Positions 6,989-13,665 are shown, counted from the first letter of the stretch. The stretch: 16,656 nt of DNA from UBA668 sp043721915 (GCA_043721915.1 JAYSPV010000069.1:1-16656); one strand, 5' to 3'. A program made the numbers and translations. The notes: generated from the letters alone by a model not told the origin.

Positions 6989-7330
6989 TCACTTCTTCTT
7001 GGCAGCTGCCTTCTTGGCGGGCGCGGCCTTCTTGGCCGGAGCGGCCTTCTTGGCCGGCGCAGCCTTCTTGGCGGGCGCAGCCTTCTTGGCCGGAGCGGCC
7101 TTCTTGGCCGGAGCGGCCTTCTTGGCCGGAGCGGCCTTCTTGGCCGGAGCGGCCTTCTTGGCCGGAGCGGCCTTCTTGGCCGGCGCGGCCTTCTTGGCCG
7201 GCGCGGCCTTCTTGGCCGGCGCGGCCTTCTTGGCCGGAGCGGCCTTCTTGGCCGGAGCGGCCTTCTTGGCCGGAGCGGCCTTCTTGGCCGGAGCGGCCTT
7301 CTTGGCCGGAGCCTTCTTCGTTGCTGCCAC
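6989..7330 (-). CDS. Free-standing lysine/alanine/proline-rich PAKKA-repeat protein (histone H1-like, HupB-tail-like)
   Basis: This 113-aa protein has almost no residues other than Ala, Lys and Pro. It reads MAATKKA, then 17 copies of PAKKA (16 in a strict six-residue period PAKKAA), and ends AAKKK. It is strongly basic and surely disordered. Such sequence is the C-terminal tail of mycobacterial HupB and Streptomyces HupS and resembles eukaryotic H1 tails, so it most likely binds DNA or RNA non-specifically and compacts the nucleoid; this is inference. The GTG start at 7330 has a strong ribosome site GGAAGGA 7 nt upstream. The frame stays open further upstream through HU in another phase, but that is a shadow. 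It lies 56 nt downstream of the HU gene on the same strand and before a terminator. Lys codons are all AAG. Confidence 0.85.
   Translation of the reverse strand: MAATKKAPAKKAAPAKKAAPAKKAAPAKKAAPAKKAAPAKKAAPAKKAAPAKKAAPAKKAAPAKKAAPAKKAAPAKKAAPAKKAAPAKKAAPAKKAAPAKKAAPAKKAAAKKK
7011..7313. repeat. Tandem 18-bp repeat array, about 17 units
   Basis: The unit (plus strand) is TTCTTGGCCGGAGCGGCC with a few synonymous variants (GGCGGGCGC, GGCGCGGCC), each encoding six residues. The last unit is shortened. Long runs of identical units suggest recent slippage or homogenisation, so copy number probably varies between strains and may be mis-assembled from short reads. Confidence 0.95.
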
Positions 7331-7386
7331 TTGAATTTCCTTCCGTTGGGTTATTGATGCTGACGGGATGTCGGGACTTGCGGGAA

Positions 7387-7674
7387 CTACTTCTTCTTGG
7401 GGTTGAGCGCAGCCTTGAGCGTGCTGCTCGAGGTGAACTTCATACGCGTCGAGGCACTGATGCTCACGGCCTCGCCCGTCTGCGGGTTGCGACCGGTACG
7501 CGCGGCCGACTTCGACGTGCTGAACGAACCGAAGCCCGGCCATGCGATCTTCTCGTCCTTCTGCGCCGCCTTCACGACGATGTCGAAGAACGCTGCGACC
7601 GTACGCTCCGCGTCGGCCTTGCTCACACCTGCGTCGTTTGCGATGGCGTCGATCAGCTCTGCTTTGGTGGTCAT
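7387..7674 (-). CDS. hup: DNA-binding protein HU (tail-less)
   Basis: This 95-aa protein is a complete HU: helical dimerisation part MTTKAELIDAIANDAGVSKADAERTVAAFF, the turn GFGSF (residues 47-51), and the beta-arm GRNPQTGEAVSI, with Arg62-Asn63-Pro64 as the intercalating arm tip. It ends NPKKK and carries none of the long basic tail found in HupB/HupS. It binds and bends DNA as a dimer and shapes the nucleoid. ATG 7674 was chosen because GGAGGT lies 10 nt upstream and HU proteins begin with M(T/N)K; the open frame to 7728 is not supported. It is first in an operon with the PAKKA-repeat gene and divergent from the PIN-PhoH gene. Two copies of a 13-mer lie just upstream of its ribosome site. 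Confidence 0.97.
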   Translation of the reverse strand: MTTKAELIDAIANDAGVSKADAERTVAAFFDIVVKAAQKDEKIAWPGFGSFSTSKSAARTGRNPQTGEAVSISASTRMKFTSSSTLKAALNPKKK

Positions 7675-7991
7675 GTGACTTGATACCTCCGGGTACCGGA
7701 TTGCTCTGGGTAACGGATTGTTACGCACGCGTATCGAATCTGTTTCGCGCGCCGATTACAAGCATTCTCTTTGTTGCATTTGCACAGAGTGCCACGCGAC
7801 ACAGTTCGCTCCGACCGACGGGCCAACACTGTGTGAACAATTCGTGCCATCCACCAACGCACCGAGGACGTGGACTACAAAGAGATGCGCAGCGGAACTT
7901 CCTGCTCACCCGTCCAACTCTCCGCACGAATGGAGTGGCGTTGACCGATCTCATACCCAGCCGGTTTGATGGCGATGTGGTGGAGGGAGGT
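7675..7991. other. Divergent intergenic region between HU and PIN-PhoH gene
   Basis: This 317-bp gap is less GC-rich than its surroundings and must hold the promoters of both genes. Apart from the tandem 13-mer near HU, I see no strong -35/-10 pair. Small open frames across it (for example 7718-7969 +) lack a ribosome site and a recognisable product. The part after 7941 stays open in the PhoH frame but has codons unusual here (ATA, GGA, TTT), so I treat it as leader. Confidence 0.5.
7691..7720 (-). promoter_or_regulatory. Tandem 13-mer upstream of HU, possible operator
   Basis: On the minus strand CAATCCGTTACCC (7720-7708) and CAATCCGGTACCC (7703-7691) differ at one position and are spaced 17 bp start to start. 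The second copy runs directly into the HU ribosome site. This could be an operator or an mRNA-level regulatory element; nothing shows what binds it. Confidence 0.4.
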
Positions 7992-9314
7992 GTGCGCACA
8001 CGGGTGGTGTTGGATACCTCCGTTCTGGTCGGCGATCCGGGCTGCCTGCACAACTTCGCCGGCGTCGACGTGGTGATCCCGTTCACCGTGATCGAGGAGC
8101 TCGACGGCCTCAAGACGAGGCCCGATGACGTCGGTCGGGCCGCTCGCACAGCGCTGCGCACCATCGAGGAGCAACGCATCAAAGCCGGTGGTTCGCTGGC
8201 GATGCCGTTCGCGATCGGTGACCCGGCCGACAACGGCACGTTGCAGGTGGAGATCAACGGCGTGCAGAAGCACATCCTGATCGAGCACGGCCTCGACCCC
8301 AACATCCCCGACAACCGCATCATCGGGGCAGCACTCGGCCAGGCGATGCACGCGCCCGTACGAATGGTCTCCAACGACGCGGCGTTGCGAATCAAGGCCG
8401 CCCACCTCGGACTGGAGGCCACCGAGCACCACCCGATCGGACGGTCGTCGGCCACTCGCTCCGCTGGGTGGATGACGATCGAGACCGAGCACGCAACGAT
8501 CGATCGTCTGTACGCCGCAGGTGGGGTCGGCTGCGACGAGGTGGCCGGCGGCAGCGAGCTGAACGAGAACGGCTTCGCGGTACTGCGCAGCGGCTCGCAG
8601 AGCGCGTTGGTTCGTCGCGCCGACGGCGAGCTCGTCGTGCTGCCGCAGGCCGCGCCGGAGGCGTGGGGCCTGCGAGCGCGCTCGAAGGAACAGCGCTTCG
8701 CGCTGGAGCTGCTGCTCGATCCCGAAGTGAGCGTCGTTGCTCTCGACGGGCGAGCCGGCACCGGCAAGACCCTCCTCGCGATCGCTGCCGGCCTTGAGCA
8801 GGTCGTCGAACAGCGGGCGTACGAGAAGCTGGCTGTCTACCGTCCGCTGGTACCCGTCGGCCGCGCCGATGTCGGCTTCCTTCCCGGTGGGCTCGACGAG
8901 AAGCTCGATCCGTGGATGTCGGCCATCCACGACGCCATCGTCGCGCTCACCGATCAGCGCAGCGCGCACGATGCGCACCACATGGTCGACGAACTGGTCG
9001 GCCGCAATCAGCTGTCGCTCGAGTCGGTCACCTTCCTGCGCGGTCGCAGCCTGCACCGCCAGATCGTGGTCGTCGACGAAGCACAGAACCTCGAGCCGAC
9101 CACCTTGAAGACCGTGCTCACCCGTATCGGCGAGGGCACGAAGGTGATCTTCACCGGCGACACCAGCCAGATCGATGCCCCGTACCTCGGCGAGTCCAAC
9201 AACGCCCTTGCGGTGCTGATCCAGGCCTTCGGCGGCCAACGCTGCTTCGGTCACATCACGCTCAGCGCCTGCGAACGCAGCGCCGTCGCCAGCCTCGCCG
9301 CCGAACTGCTGTAA
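7992..9314 (+). CDS. phoH2: PIN-domain plus PhoH ATPase (PhoH2-type ribonuclease/helicase)
   Basis: This 440-aa protein has the two-part build of mycobacterial PhoH2 (Rv1095, about 433 aa). An N-terminal PIN nuclease domain shows VVLDTSVLVGD (Asp8), FTVIEELDG (Glu36), DNRI and SNDAALRIKA. A PhoH-type P-loop ATPase follows, with Walker A GRAGTGKT (residues 253-260), PVGRADVGFLPG, Walker B VVVDEAQN (about 359-366) and FTGDTSQID. Known PhoH2 proteins unwind and cut RNA using ATP. The start is uncertain: GTG 7992 has GGAGG 5 nt upstream and puts the PIN strand at the N-terminus as in Rv1095; TTG 7941 and GTG 7935 in the same frame are alternatives. In some mycobacteria a small antitoxin gene precedes phoH2, but I see none here. 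It is divergent from HU. Confidence 0.93.
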   Translation: MRTRVVLDTSVLVGDPGCLHNFAGVDVVIPFTVIEELDGLKTRPDDVGRAARTALRTIEEQRIKAGGSLAMPFAIGDPADNGTLQVEINGVQKHILIEHGLDPNIPDNRIIGAALGQAMHAPVRMVSNDAALRIKAAHLGLEATEHHPIGRSSATRSAGWMTIETEHATIDRLYAAGGVGCDEVAGGSELNENGFAVLRSGSQSALVRRADGELVVLPQAAPEAWGLRARSKEQRFALELLLDPEVSVVALDGRAGTGKTLLAIAAGLEQVVEQRAYEKLAVYRPLVPVGRADVGFLPGGLDEKLDPWMSAIHDAIVALTDQRSAHDAHHMVDELVGRNQLSLESVTFLRGRSLHRQIVVVDEAQNLEPTTLKTVLTRIGEGTKVIFTGDTSQIDAPYLGESNNALAVLIQAFGGQRCFGHITLSACERSAVASLAAELL

Positions 9315-9420
9315 CGCCCACGCCGACACGAAGCGACCGAACCCGTGGTCGTCTCCCTCGCAGGTCAGCGTCCGACTGCGCACTGACCCATCCGGACTCG
9401 GCACGGTCACGAACAAACCG

Positions 9421-9449
9421 TTGACACGTTGGAATTAATTTAGTAGTAA
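9421..9449 (+). promoter_or_regulatory. Promoter of the WhiB gene
   Basis: A perfect -35 TTGACA (9421-9426) and TAGTAA (9444-9449) are 17 bp apart in an AT-rich patch that stands out from the GC-rich surroundings. This predicts a leader of about 40 nt before ATG 9497. The -10 matches only half of the consensus. Confidence 0.6.
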
Positions 9450-9496
9450 ATGAGTTCACGCGTTGTACACATTCGTCGCGTGAGAGGAAGACGTTC

Positions 9497-9829
9497 ATGA
9501 GCCCCGTGCAGCTGGTCACCACCATCGGTTCGCTAGACGTTGAGATTGTCGAAGTCGGCACGCTGGCGTGGATGGGCCTCGCCGCCTGCAAAGGGCACAC
9601 GCCGCTGTTCTTTCCCCCCAAGGCCGAGCGCCCTCAGGCTCGTGAGCGCCGCGAAGCCAAGGCGCGCCGCATCTGCTGCACCTGCCCGGTGCTCGACGAG
9701 TGCCGCCAGTTCGCCCGCGAGCACCACGAGTACGGGTTCTGGGCCGGGGAGAGCGAAGAGGATCGGCACCTCGCCGGCTACACGGTGAGTGCGCCGATCG
9801 GCGTCCGCGCCAGAGGCATGCGCAACTGA
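9497..9829 (+). CDS. WhiB-family iron-sulfur transcriptional regulator
   Basis: This 110-aa protein has the four cysteines of the WhiB family: Cys31 (LAACKGHTPLFFPP), Cys60 and Cys63 (ICCTCPV) and Cys69 (LDECRQFA). They hold a [4Fe-4S] cluster, and an extra Cys61 sits between them. The family turn GFWAGESEEDR (residues 80-90; usually GVWGG) and a short Arg-containing tail follow. WhiB proteins bind sigma factor region 4 and tune transcription in response to nitric oxide, oxygen or development; which paralogue this is cannot be told. The ATG has GAGAGGAAG just upstream. The N-terminal 20 residues carry no known motif. It has its own promoter and is followed 42 bp later by the epoxide-hydrolase-like gene, which has its own start signal. 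Confidence 0.94.
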   Translation: MSPVQLVTTIGSLDVEIVEVGTLAWMGLAACKGHTPLFFPPKAERPQARERREAKARRICCTCPVLDECRQFAREHHEYGFWAGESEEDRHLAGYTVSAPIGVRARGMRN

Positions 9830-9858
9830 ACCCGTCGAGGGTTCGCCACTGCGCTGGC

Positions 9859-9864
9859 TAACGT
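9859..9864 (+). promoter_or_regulatory. -10 element of the epoxide-hydrolase-like gene (leaderless)
   Basis: TAACGT is followed by seven bases and then ATG 9872, so the mRNA should begin at or next to the start codon. This supports ATG 9872 over GTG 9863. Confidence 0.55.
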
Positions 9865-9871
9865 GCTCGCC

Positions 9872-10249
9872 ATGCCCGCCGCACTGGTCACCGAGTTCAT
9901 CACCGCCATCGAGAACGACCGGCTCGATCATGCTCTGAGCCTGCTCAGCGAGCACTGCGAGTACGACAACGTGCCGCTCGGCAAGGTCGTCGGCCGCGAG
10001 AAGGTACGCGATGCACTCGGGCCGTTCCTGGCCGGGTACGACCGGGTCGAGTGGGTCGTGCATCACCAGGTTGCCAGCGGCAACCGCGAGCACGGCGTGG
10101 TGATGAACGAGCGGCTCGACCGGTTCGGGAAGGGTGACTCGTGGCTCGAGATGCCCGTCGCCGGACTGTTCGTGGTTGAGCACGGTGAGATCACACTGTG
10201 GCGCGACTACTTCGACCGCGACACGCTGTTGAAGCTCATGGCGCGCTGA
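9872..10249 (+). CDS. Limonene-1,2-epoxide hydrolase family protein
   Basis: This 125-aa SnoaL/NTF2-like protein keeps every catalytic position of Rhodococcus limonene-1,2-epoxide hydrolase (Tyr53, Asn55, Arg99, Asp101, Asp132). They appear as EYDNVPLG (Tyr31, Asn33), NERLDRF (Arg81, Asp83) and LWRDYFD (Asp112), in the same spacing. It should add water to an epoxide in the cytoplasm by a one-step mechanism. The natural substrate is unknown, since actinobacteria carry LEH homologues for lipid or steroid epoxides as well as terpenes. It is a single-gene unit with a leaderless-type start between WhiB and the exonuclease. With the active site intact, enzyme activity is more likely than a polyketide-cyclase-like role. 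Confidence 0.85.
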   Translation: MPAALVTEFITAIENDRLDHALSLLSEHCEYDNVPLGKVVGREKVRDALGPFLAGYDRVEWVVHHQVASGNREHGVVMNERLDRFGKGDSWLEMPVAGLFVVEHGEITLWRDYFDRDTLLKLMAR

Positions 10250-10286
10250 CGCGCCGGTGGACGCCAACTCCCTGACACCCCTGCCG

Positions 10287-10292
10287 TAAAGT
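10287..10292 (+). promoter_or_regulatory. -10 element of the exonuclease gene (leaderless)
   Basis: TAAAGT is followed by seven bases and then ATG 10300, the same leaderless layout as its neighbours. It favours ATG 10300 over GTG 10291, which lies inside the box. Confidence 0.55.
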
Positions 10293-10299
10293 GCAGCAC

Positions 10300-10875
10300 A
10301 TGTCCAGTTCGGTCAGCGCCCAGCGGTTCGCCGTGGTCGATGTCGAGACGTCGGGCCTCTCGGTGCGCCGGCACCACGTGGTGCAGGTCGGTGTCGTGGT
10401 GGTCGATGGCGCGGGCAACGTGTTCGATCGCTGGAGCAGCCTGGTCGCGCCCAGATCTCGTTGGTTCTTCCGCGTTGGGCCCACGAAGCTGCACGGCATC
10501 CATCGCCGCGACGTGAGGGGCGCCCCGTCGTGCGCAACGGTCATGGCCCGACTCGCGCAGTTGCTGGATGGCAGCAGGTTCGTGGCCCACAACGCGAAGT
10601 TCGACCTTGCGTTCCTCCGCAAGGCTGCGCTGCAGAGCGGCGTGTCGCTCCCGCTCGAACAGCCGTTGTGCACGTTGCGCCTGTCACGGCAGCTCGATCC
10701 GCAGCGGCAGCTCTCCCACCGCCTGTCGGATGTGTGCGGCCGCTACGGCATACAGCTCGTGCGCCCGCACGATGCGTTGGCCGATGCCGATGCCACCGCT
10801 GCCGTGCTCTCGCACCTGCTCCGGGCGCACGGTTTCGAAACGGTCGATCAGCTGCCGTCGCTGCCCGCCGCGTAG
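10300..10875 (+). CDS. DEDDh 3'-5' exonuclease, DNA polymerase III epsilon-like
   Basis: This 191-aa protein is a single exonuclease domain of the DnaQ/epsilon type. Exo I is VVDVETSGL (Asp14, Glu16), Exo II is VAHNAKFDLAFL (Asp102) and Exo III is HDALADAD (His157, Asp162), so all five DEDDh residues that bind two metals are present. It removes nucleotides from 3' ends of DNA or RNA. It has no clamp-binding motif that I can see and no GIY-YIG or helicase domain, so it is a stand-alone proofreading-like or repair nuclease rather than proven polymerase epsilon subunit. Its last 28 bp overlap the end of pafC on the other strand. Confidence 0.9.
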   Translation: MSSSVSAQRFAVVDVETSGLSVRRHHVVQVGVVVVDGAGNVFDRWSSLVAPRSRWFFRVGPTKLHGIHRRDVRGAPSCATVMARLAQLLDGSRFVAHNAKFDLAFLRKAALQSGVSLPLEQPLCTLRLSRQLDPQRQLSHRLSDVCGRYGIQLVRPHDALADADATAAVLSHLLRAHGFETVDQLPSLPAA

Positions 10876-11798
10876 CGCACCAGCAGCTCGGCAGCGGCGC
10901 GGCTACCCAGGTCGCGCCACTCCGGCGGATCGACGACTGTTGCCTCGGCCCCGAGACGCAACAGCAGTTCGCGCAGCCACCGTTCGCTGGCCACGGTGAC
11001 ATCGATCGCCCACCCGTCGTCCATCCGGGTGACGGACCGCGTCGGGTAGCGCTCGGCCACCCAACTGCCACTGGCAGGAACCCTGAGATGGGCCACGGGC
11101 AGTTCGTCGTCGGTGAACCAACTGTCGCCCGTGGGCACCGCGACCTCGCGTGGCTCGTCGACGACGCCGGTGCGGGCCCAGGCCTCGATCCGATCGATCC
11201 GAAAGGTGCGCAACTCGCCGCTGCGGTGGTCGTCGGCGATCACGTACCACTGACCGCCGTCGATGTAGACCCGCCTGGGTGTGATCTCGCGAGTGCTTCG
11301 TTCGTCGGCGGCCGCGGACCAGTACTCCACTCGCAACCGCTCGCTCGCCGTCGCGGCATCCGCCACGGCGCCGGCGGCGGGCGGGGGCGGGGTCTCGACC
11401 ACCACCGCATCGTCGCCCAATGCCACAGCCAGCTTCTGCAACGCCCGCGCGAGTGCGCCATCGGGGTCGGCGCCGGGCAACAACATCGCGACACGCGCCG
11501 CCGCGAGCAGCGCGAAACCCTCCGGTGCGGTGAGCCGCAACGGGCGGGTGAACAGCCGCGGCACACCGGCAAACACCACGCCTTCGTCGATGAACACATC
11601 CACCATCTCGTCGACGAACGGCGGCAAGCCGCACATCGCAGCCAGCTCGAGATCCTTGACCAGCTCGGGCTCGGTGAGCTCGAAGCGATCGCACGCTTCC
11701 GACACAGTCACCTCGCCGCGCTCCATCAGCCAGGGCAGCATCACCAGCAGGCGGCGCAGGCGATCGCCAGTGGGGCGCGGGCCGCGTCGGGCGGTCAT
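10848..11798 (-). CDS. pafC: PafC, WYL-domain transcriptional regulator
   Basis: This 316-aa protein matches PafC in length and order next to PafB. The N-terminal part (residues 10 to about 65) is a divergent winged-helix region. The WYL domain carries QWYVIADD (Trp184-Tyr185-Val186) and GELRTFRIDRIE, and the C-terminal WCX-type part ends in SERWLRELLLRLGAEATVVDP. In mycobacteria PafB and PafC form a heterodimer that activates a RecA/LexA-independent DNA-damage regulon, probably sensing single-stranded nucleic acid through WYL. ATG 11798 overlaps the pafB stop by four bases (ATGA), so translation is coupled and stoichiometric. No Pup ligase or proteasome gene is present beside it. Confidence 0.88.
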   Translation of the reverse strand: MTARRGPRPTGDRLRRLLVMLPWLMERGEVTVSEACDRFELTEPELVKDLELAAMCGLPPFVDEMVDVFIDEGVVFAGVPRLFTRPLRLTAPEGFALLAAARVAMLLPGADPDGALARALQKLAVALGDDAVVVETPPPPAAGAVADAATASERLRVEYWSAAADERSTREITPRRVYIDGGQWYVIADDHRSGELRTFRIDRIEAWARTGVVDEPREVAVPTGDSWFTDDELPVAHLRVPASGSWVAERYPTRSVTRMDDGWAIDVTVASERWLRELLLRLGAEATVVDPPEWRDLGSRAAAELLVRYAAGSDGS

Positions 11799-12718
11799 CT
11801 CGCAACCGCCATCGCCTGCAACCACTCGACGACCGATGCACGCACATCGGGCGGGCCGAGCACTTCGGCGTGTTCACCCAGACCGAACAGCCACGAGCGG
11901 AACGCGTCGAGGTTGGCGCACGGCACCGACACGACGATCGCACCACCCGGGCGCCGCGCGCTCACCGCGTCGGCACCCATCTCACGTTCCACGGCCGCCG
12001 CCCGCGGTTCGTCGACGAGCACCTCGGCGCGTGCAGCCGGCTCGTCCCCCAACAGCTTCGGGTCGGTGGGGAACGTCGCTCGGGGATCGAAGCCCTCGGG
12101 CCGCGTGAACGACGCCGGCTCGCCCACCTGGACGTCGGCATCGAAACGATCCACGCGGTAGGTGCGCACCTCATCGCGATCGACGTCGTGGCCGATGACG
12201 TACCAAAACCGCTCGCGCAGCAGCAGGGAGTAGGGGTACAACCGGCGCGGCGAACCGTGGTACCCGAACCGCACTTCCGCTCTCGCCGCGGTGGCCTCGC
12301 GCAGTGTGGGCAACGCAGGCAGTTCGGGGATGTTGGCCATCACCACCGGCGCCGAGCTGCGATCGCCACCGAGTTTCAGCAGGCCGAACTGTGCGTCGGC
12401 CAGACGCGCGGCCGCAACGGCCAACTGGAGGGCGGCTTGTTCGTCGGGGGCGAGCTCGAGGTCGGCGAGCTCGTAACGCTTGCGATCGATCCGATACGCG
12501 GTACGCCCTGCATCGCTGCCTGACAGCGTCTCGGTCTCCAGCGGCACGCCGATTTCGCGCAGCAGCGCCTTGTCGCGCTCGAACGCGCCCCGTTGCGCTG
12601 CGTCGCCGGCCGGATACTGGCCGGCCAACTCGTGCACGATCCGCTCTTGGGTGAGCGGAGCGCGCGTTGCCATCAGTAGTGCCACCAGGTTGGTGATCCG
12701 CTCGAGTGCGTCGGCCAT
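11795..12718 (-). CDS. pafB: PafB, WYL-domain transcriptional regulator
   Basis: This 307-aa protein has a winged-helix start (ALERITNLVALLMATRAPLTQERIVHEL), followed by AFERDKALLREIGVPLET, which is typical of HTH-WYL proteins. The WYL core is RRLYPYSLLLRERFWYVIGHD (Trp172-Tyr173-Val174) with RTYRVDRF, and a WCX-type C-terminus contains NLDAFRSWLFGLGEHAEVLGPP. It partners PafC in activating DNA-damage genes. The ATG directly follows the TGA of the upstream dehydrogenase with no gap, and its stop overlaps pafC by four bases. All three genes are therefore one operon, and I see no separate pafB promoter. No PafBC-type target promoter (TTGTCRGTG-N8-TAnnnT) is obvious in the window. Confidence 0.9.
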   Translation of the reverse strand: MADALERITNLVALLMATRAPLTQERIVHELAGQYPAGDAAQRGAFERDKALLREIGVPLETETLSGSDAGRTAYRIDRKRYELADLELAPDEQAALQLAVAAARLADAQFGLLKLGGDRSSAPVVMANIPELPALPTLREATAARAEVRFGYHGSPRRLYPYSLLLRERFWYVIGHDVDRDEVRTYRVDRFDADVQVGEPASFTRPEGFDPRATFPTDPKLLGDEPAARAEVLVDEPRAAAVEREMGADAVSARRPGGAIVVSVPCANLDAFRSWLFGLGEHAEVLGPPDVRASVVEWLQAMAVAR

Positions 12719-13585
12719 TCAGCGACCGGCCTGGTAGTCGTAGAAGCCGCGGCCCGTCTTGCGGCCCAGCAGCCCGGCCTCCACCATGCGCGACAGCAGC
12801 GGGGGCGGCGCGTACAGCGGCTCCTTGAACTCGGCGTACAGGCTGTCGGCGACCGCCATCGTCGTATCCAACCCGATCAGGTCGGTGAGGTGCAAAGGCC
12901 CCATCGGGTGGTTGCAGCCCTCGACCATGCCGGCGTCGATGTCGGCGGCAGTTGCAAAGCCGGACTCCATCATGCGGATCGCCGACAGCAGGTACGGGAT
13001 GAGCAGCGCGTTGACCACGAACCCTGCCCGATCCTGGCTGCGGATGACGCGCTTGTGCAGCACCTCCGTCGCGAACAGGTTGGCCTGCTCGGTGGTGGCC
13101 GGCGAGGTGAGCAACGACGTCACCAGCTCGACCAGCTTGAGCACGGGCACCGGGTTGAAGAAGTGGATGCCGATGACCTGTTCGGGCCGCTGCGTGGCGA
13201 TGCCCAGCTTCATGATCGGGATCGAGCTGGTGTTGCTGGCGAGGATCGCCTGCGGGTCGGTGACGGCCCTGTCGAGCTCACGGAAGATCTTGGTCTTCAG
13301 CGCTTCGTCCTCGATGACCGCCTCGATCGTCAGCTGCCGATCCGCGAGGTCGCCGAAGTCGGTCGTGAAGGACAGCTGGGCGATGGCCGCATCGCGTTCC
13401 CCCTCGCTGATCTTGCCGTTGCGCACGCCACGGTCGAGGCTGCCGACCACCTTCGTGCGACCGCGTTCGCAGGCGTCGGGGCTGACCTCCAGCACCATCA
13501 CCTCGAGACCCGCGCGAGCACACACTTCTGCGATGCCCGAGCCCATCAGGCCCGCTCCGACCACACCGACACGTTCGATCTGCAT
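12719..13585 (-). CDS. hbd: 3-hydroxybutyryl-CoA dehydrogenase (3-hydroxyacyl-CoA dehydrogenase family)
   Basis: This 288-aa protein is a complete single-function enzyme like clostridial Hbd and mycobacterial FadB2 (286 aa). It has the NAD(P)-binding loop GAGLMGSG (residues 10-17), SNTSSIP (Ser120), the catalytic pair His141 in HFFNPVP and Glu153, and Asn192 in GFVVNALL. The C-terminal dimer domain ends DIDAGMVEGCNHPMGPLHLTDLIGLD and LGRKTGRGFYDY. It interconverts acetoacetyl-CoA and 3-hydroxybutyryl-CoA in short-chain fatty-acid or storage-polymer metabolism. ATG 13585 places the first strand at the N-terminus and has CAGAGT 6 nt upstream; GTG 13609 is less likely. It leads the operon with pafB and pafC and diverges from the methyltransferase. 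Confidence 0.94.
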   Translation of the reverse strand: MQIERVGVVGAGLMGSGIAEVCARAGLEVMVLEVSPDACERGRTKVVGSLDRGVRNGKISEGERDAAIAQLSFTTDFGDLADRQLTIEAVIEDEALKTKIFRELDRAVTDPQAILASNTSSIPIMKLGIATQRPEQVIGIHFFNPVPVLKLVELVTSLLTSPATTEQANLFATEVLHKRVIRSQDRAGFVVNALLIPYLLSAIRMMESGFATAADIDAGMVEGCNHPMGPLHLTDLIGLDTTMAVADSLYAEFKEPLYAPPPLLSRMVEAGLLGRKTGRGFYDYQAGR

Positions 13586-13653
13586 CTCTCTACTCTGCCC
13601 GATCGGCACGCACGCCGCGCGCCCTTCGGTCAGCGACTGCGCAGGCGCCGCCG

Positions 13654-13659
13654 TACCCT
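13654..13659 (+). promoter_or_regulatory. -10 element of the RlmI-like gene (leaderless)
   Basis: TACCCT is followed by six bases and GTG 13666, predicting a leaderless mRNA. It supports GTG 13666 over GTG 13660. Confidence 0.55.
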
Positions 13660-13665
13660 GTGCGG

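Noticed and set aside
7011..7313. CRISPR array
   Set aside because: The repeats are 18 bp, contiguous with no spacers, and keep one reading frame. It is a coding tandem repeat.
7331..7400. Programmed -1 frameshift joining HU to the PAKKA frame
   Set aside because: The PAKKA frame is open into HU in the -1 phase, but the AAC CCC AAG AAG AAG TAG end has no good slippery heptamer, and the PAKKA gene has its own strong start. I kept two genes and note the possibility.
6871..7683. Long plus-strand frames over the repeat array, with WPERPS, GRSGLL or AFLAGA repeats
   Set aside because: They are antisense readings of the 18-bp repeat, which is open in several frames because of its composition. The minus frame gives the recognisable PAKKA protein with a ribosome site and terminator.
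7718..7969. Small plus-strand frame upstream of phoH2 as an antitoxin
   Set aside because: It has no ribosome site, no resemblance to a known antitoxin and a random-looking composition.
11920..11945. Possible PafBC-type motif TGTCGGTG on the minus strand inside pafB
   Set aside because: No TAnnnT box follows at 8 nt and it lies within coding sequence. Other TGTCGGTG occurrences (near 13565 and 15065) are also inside genes without a -10.
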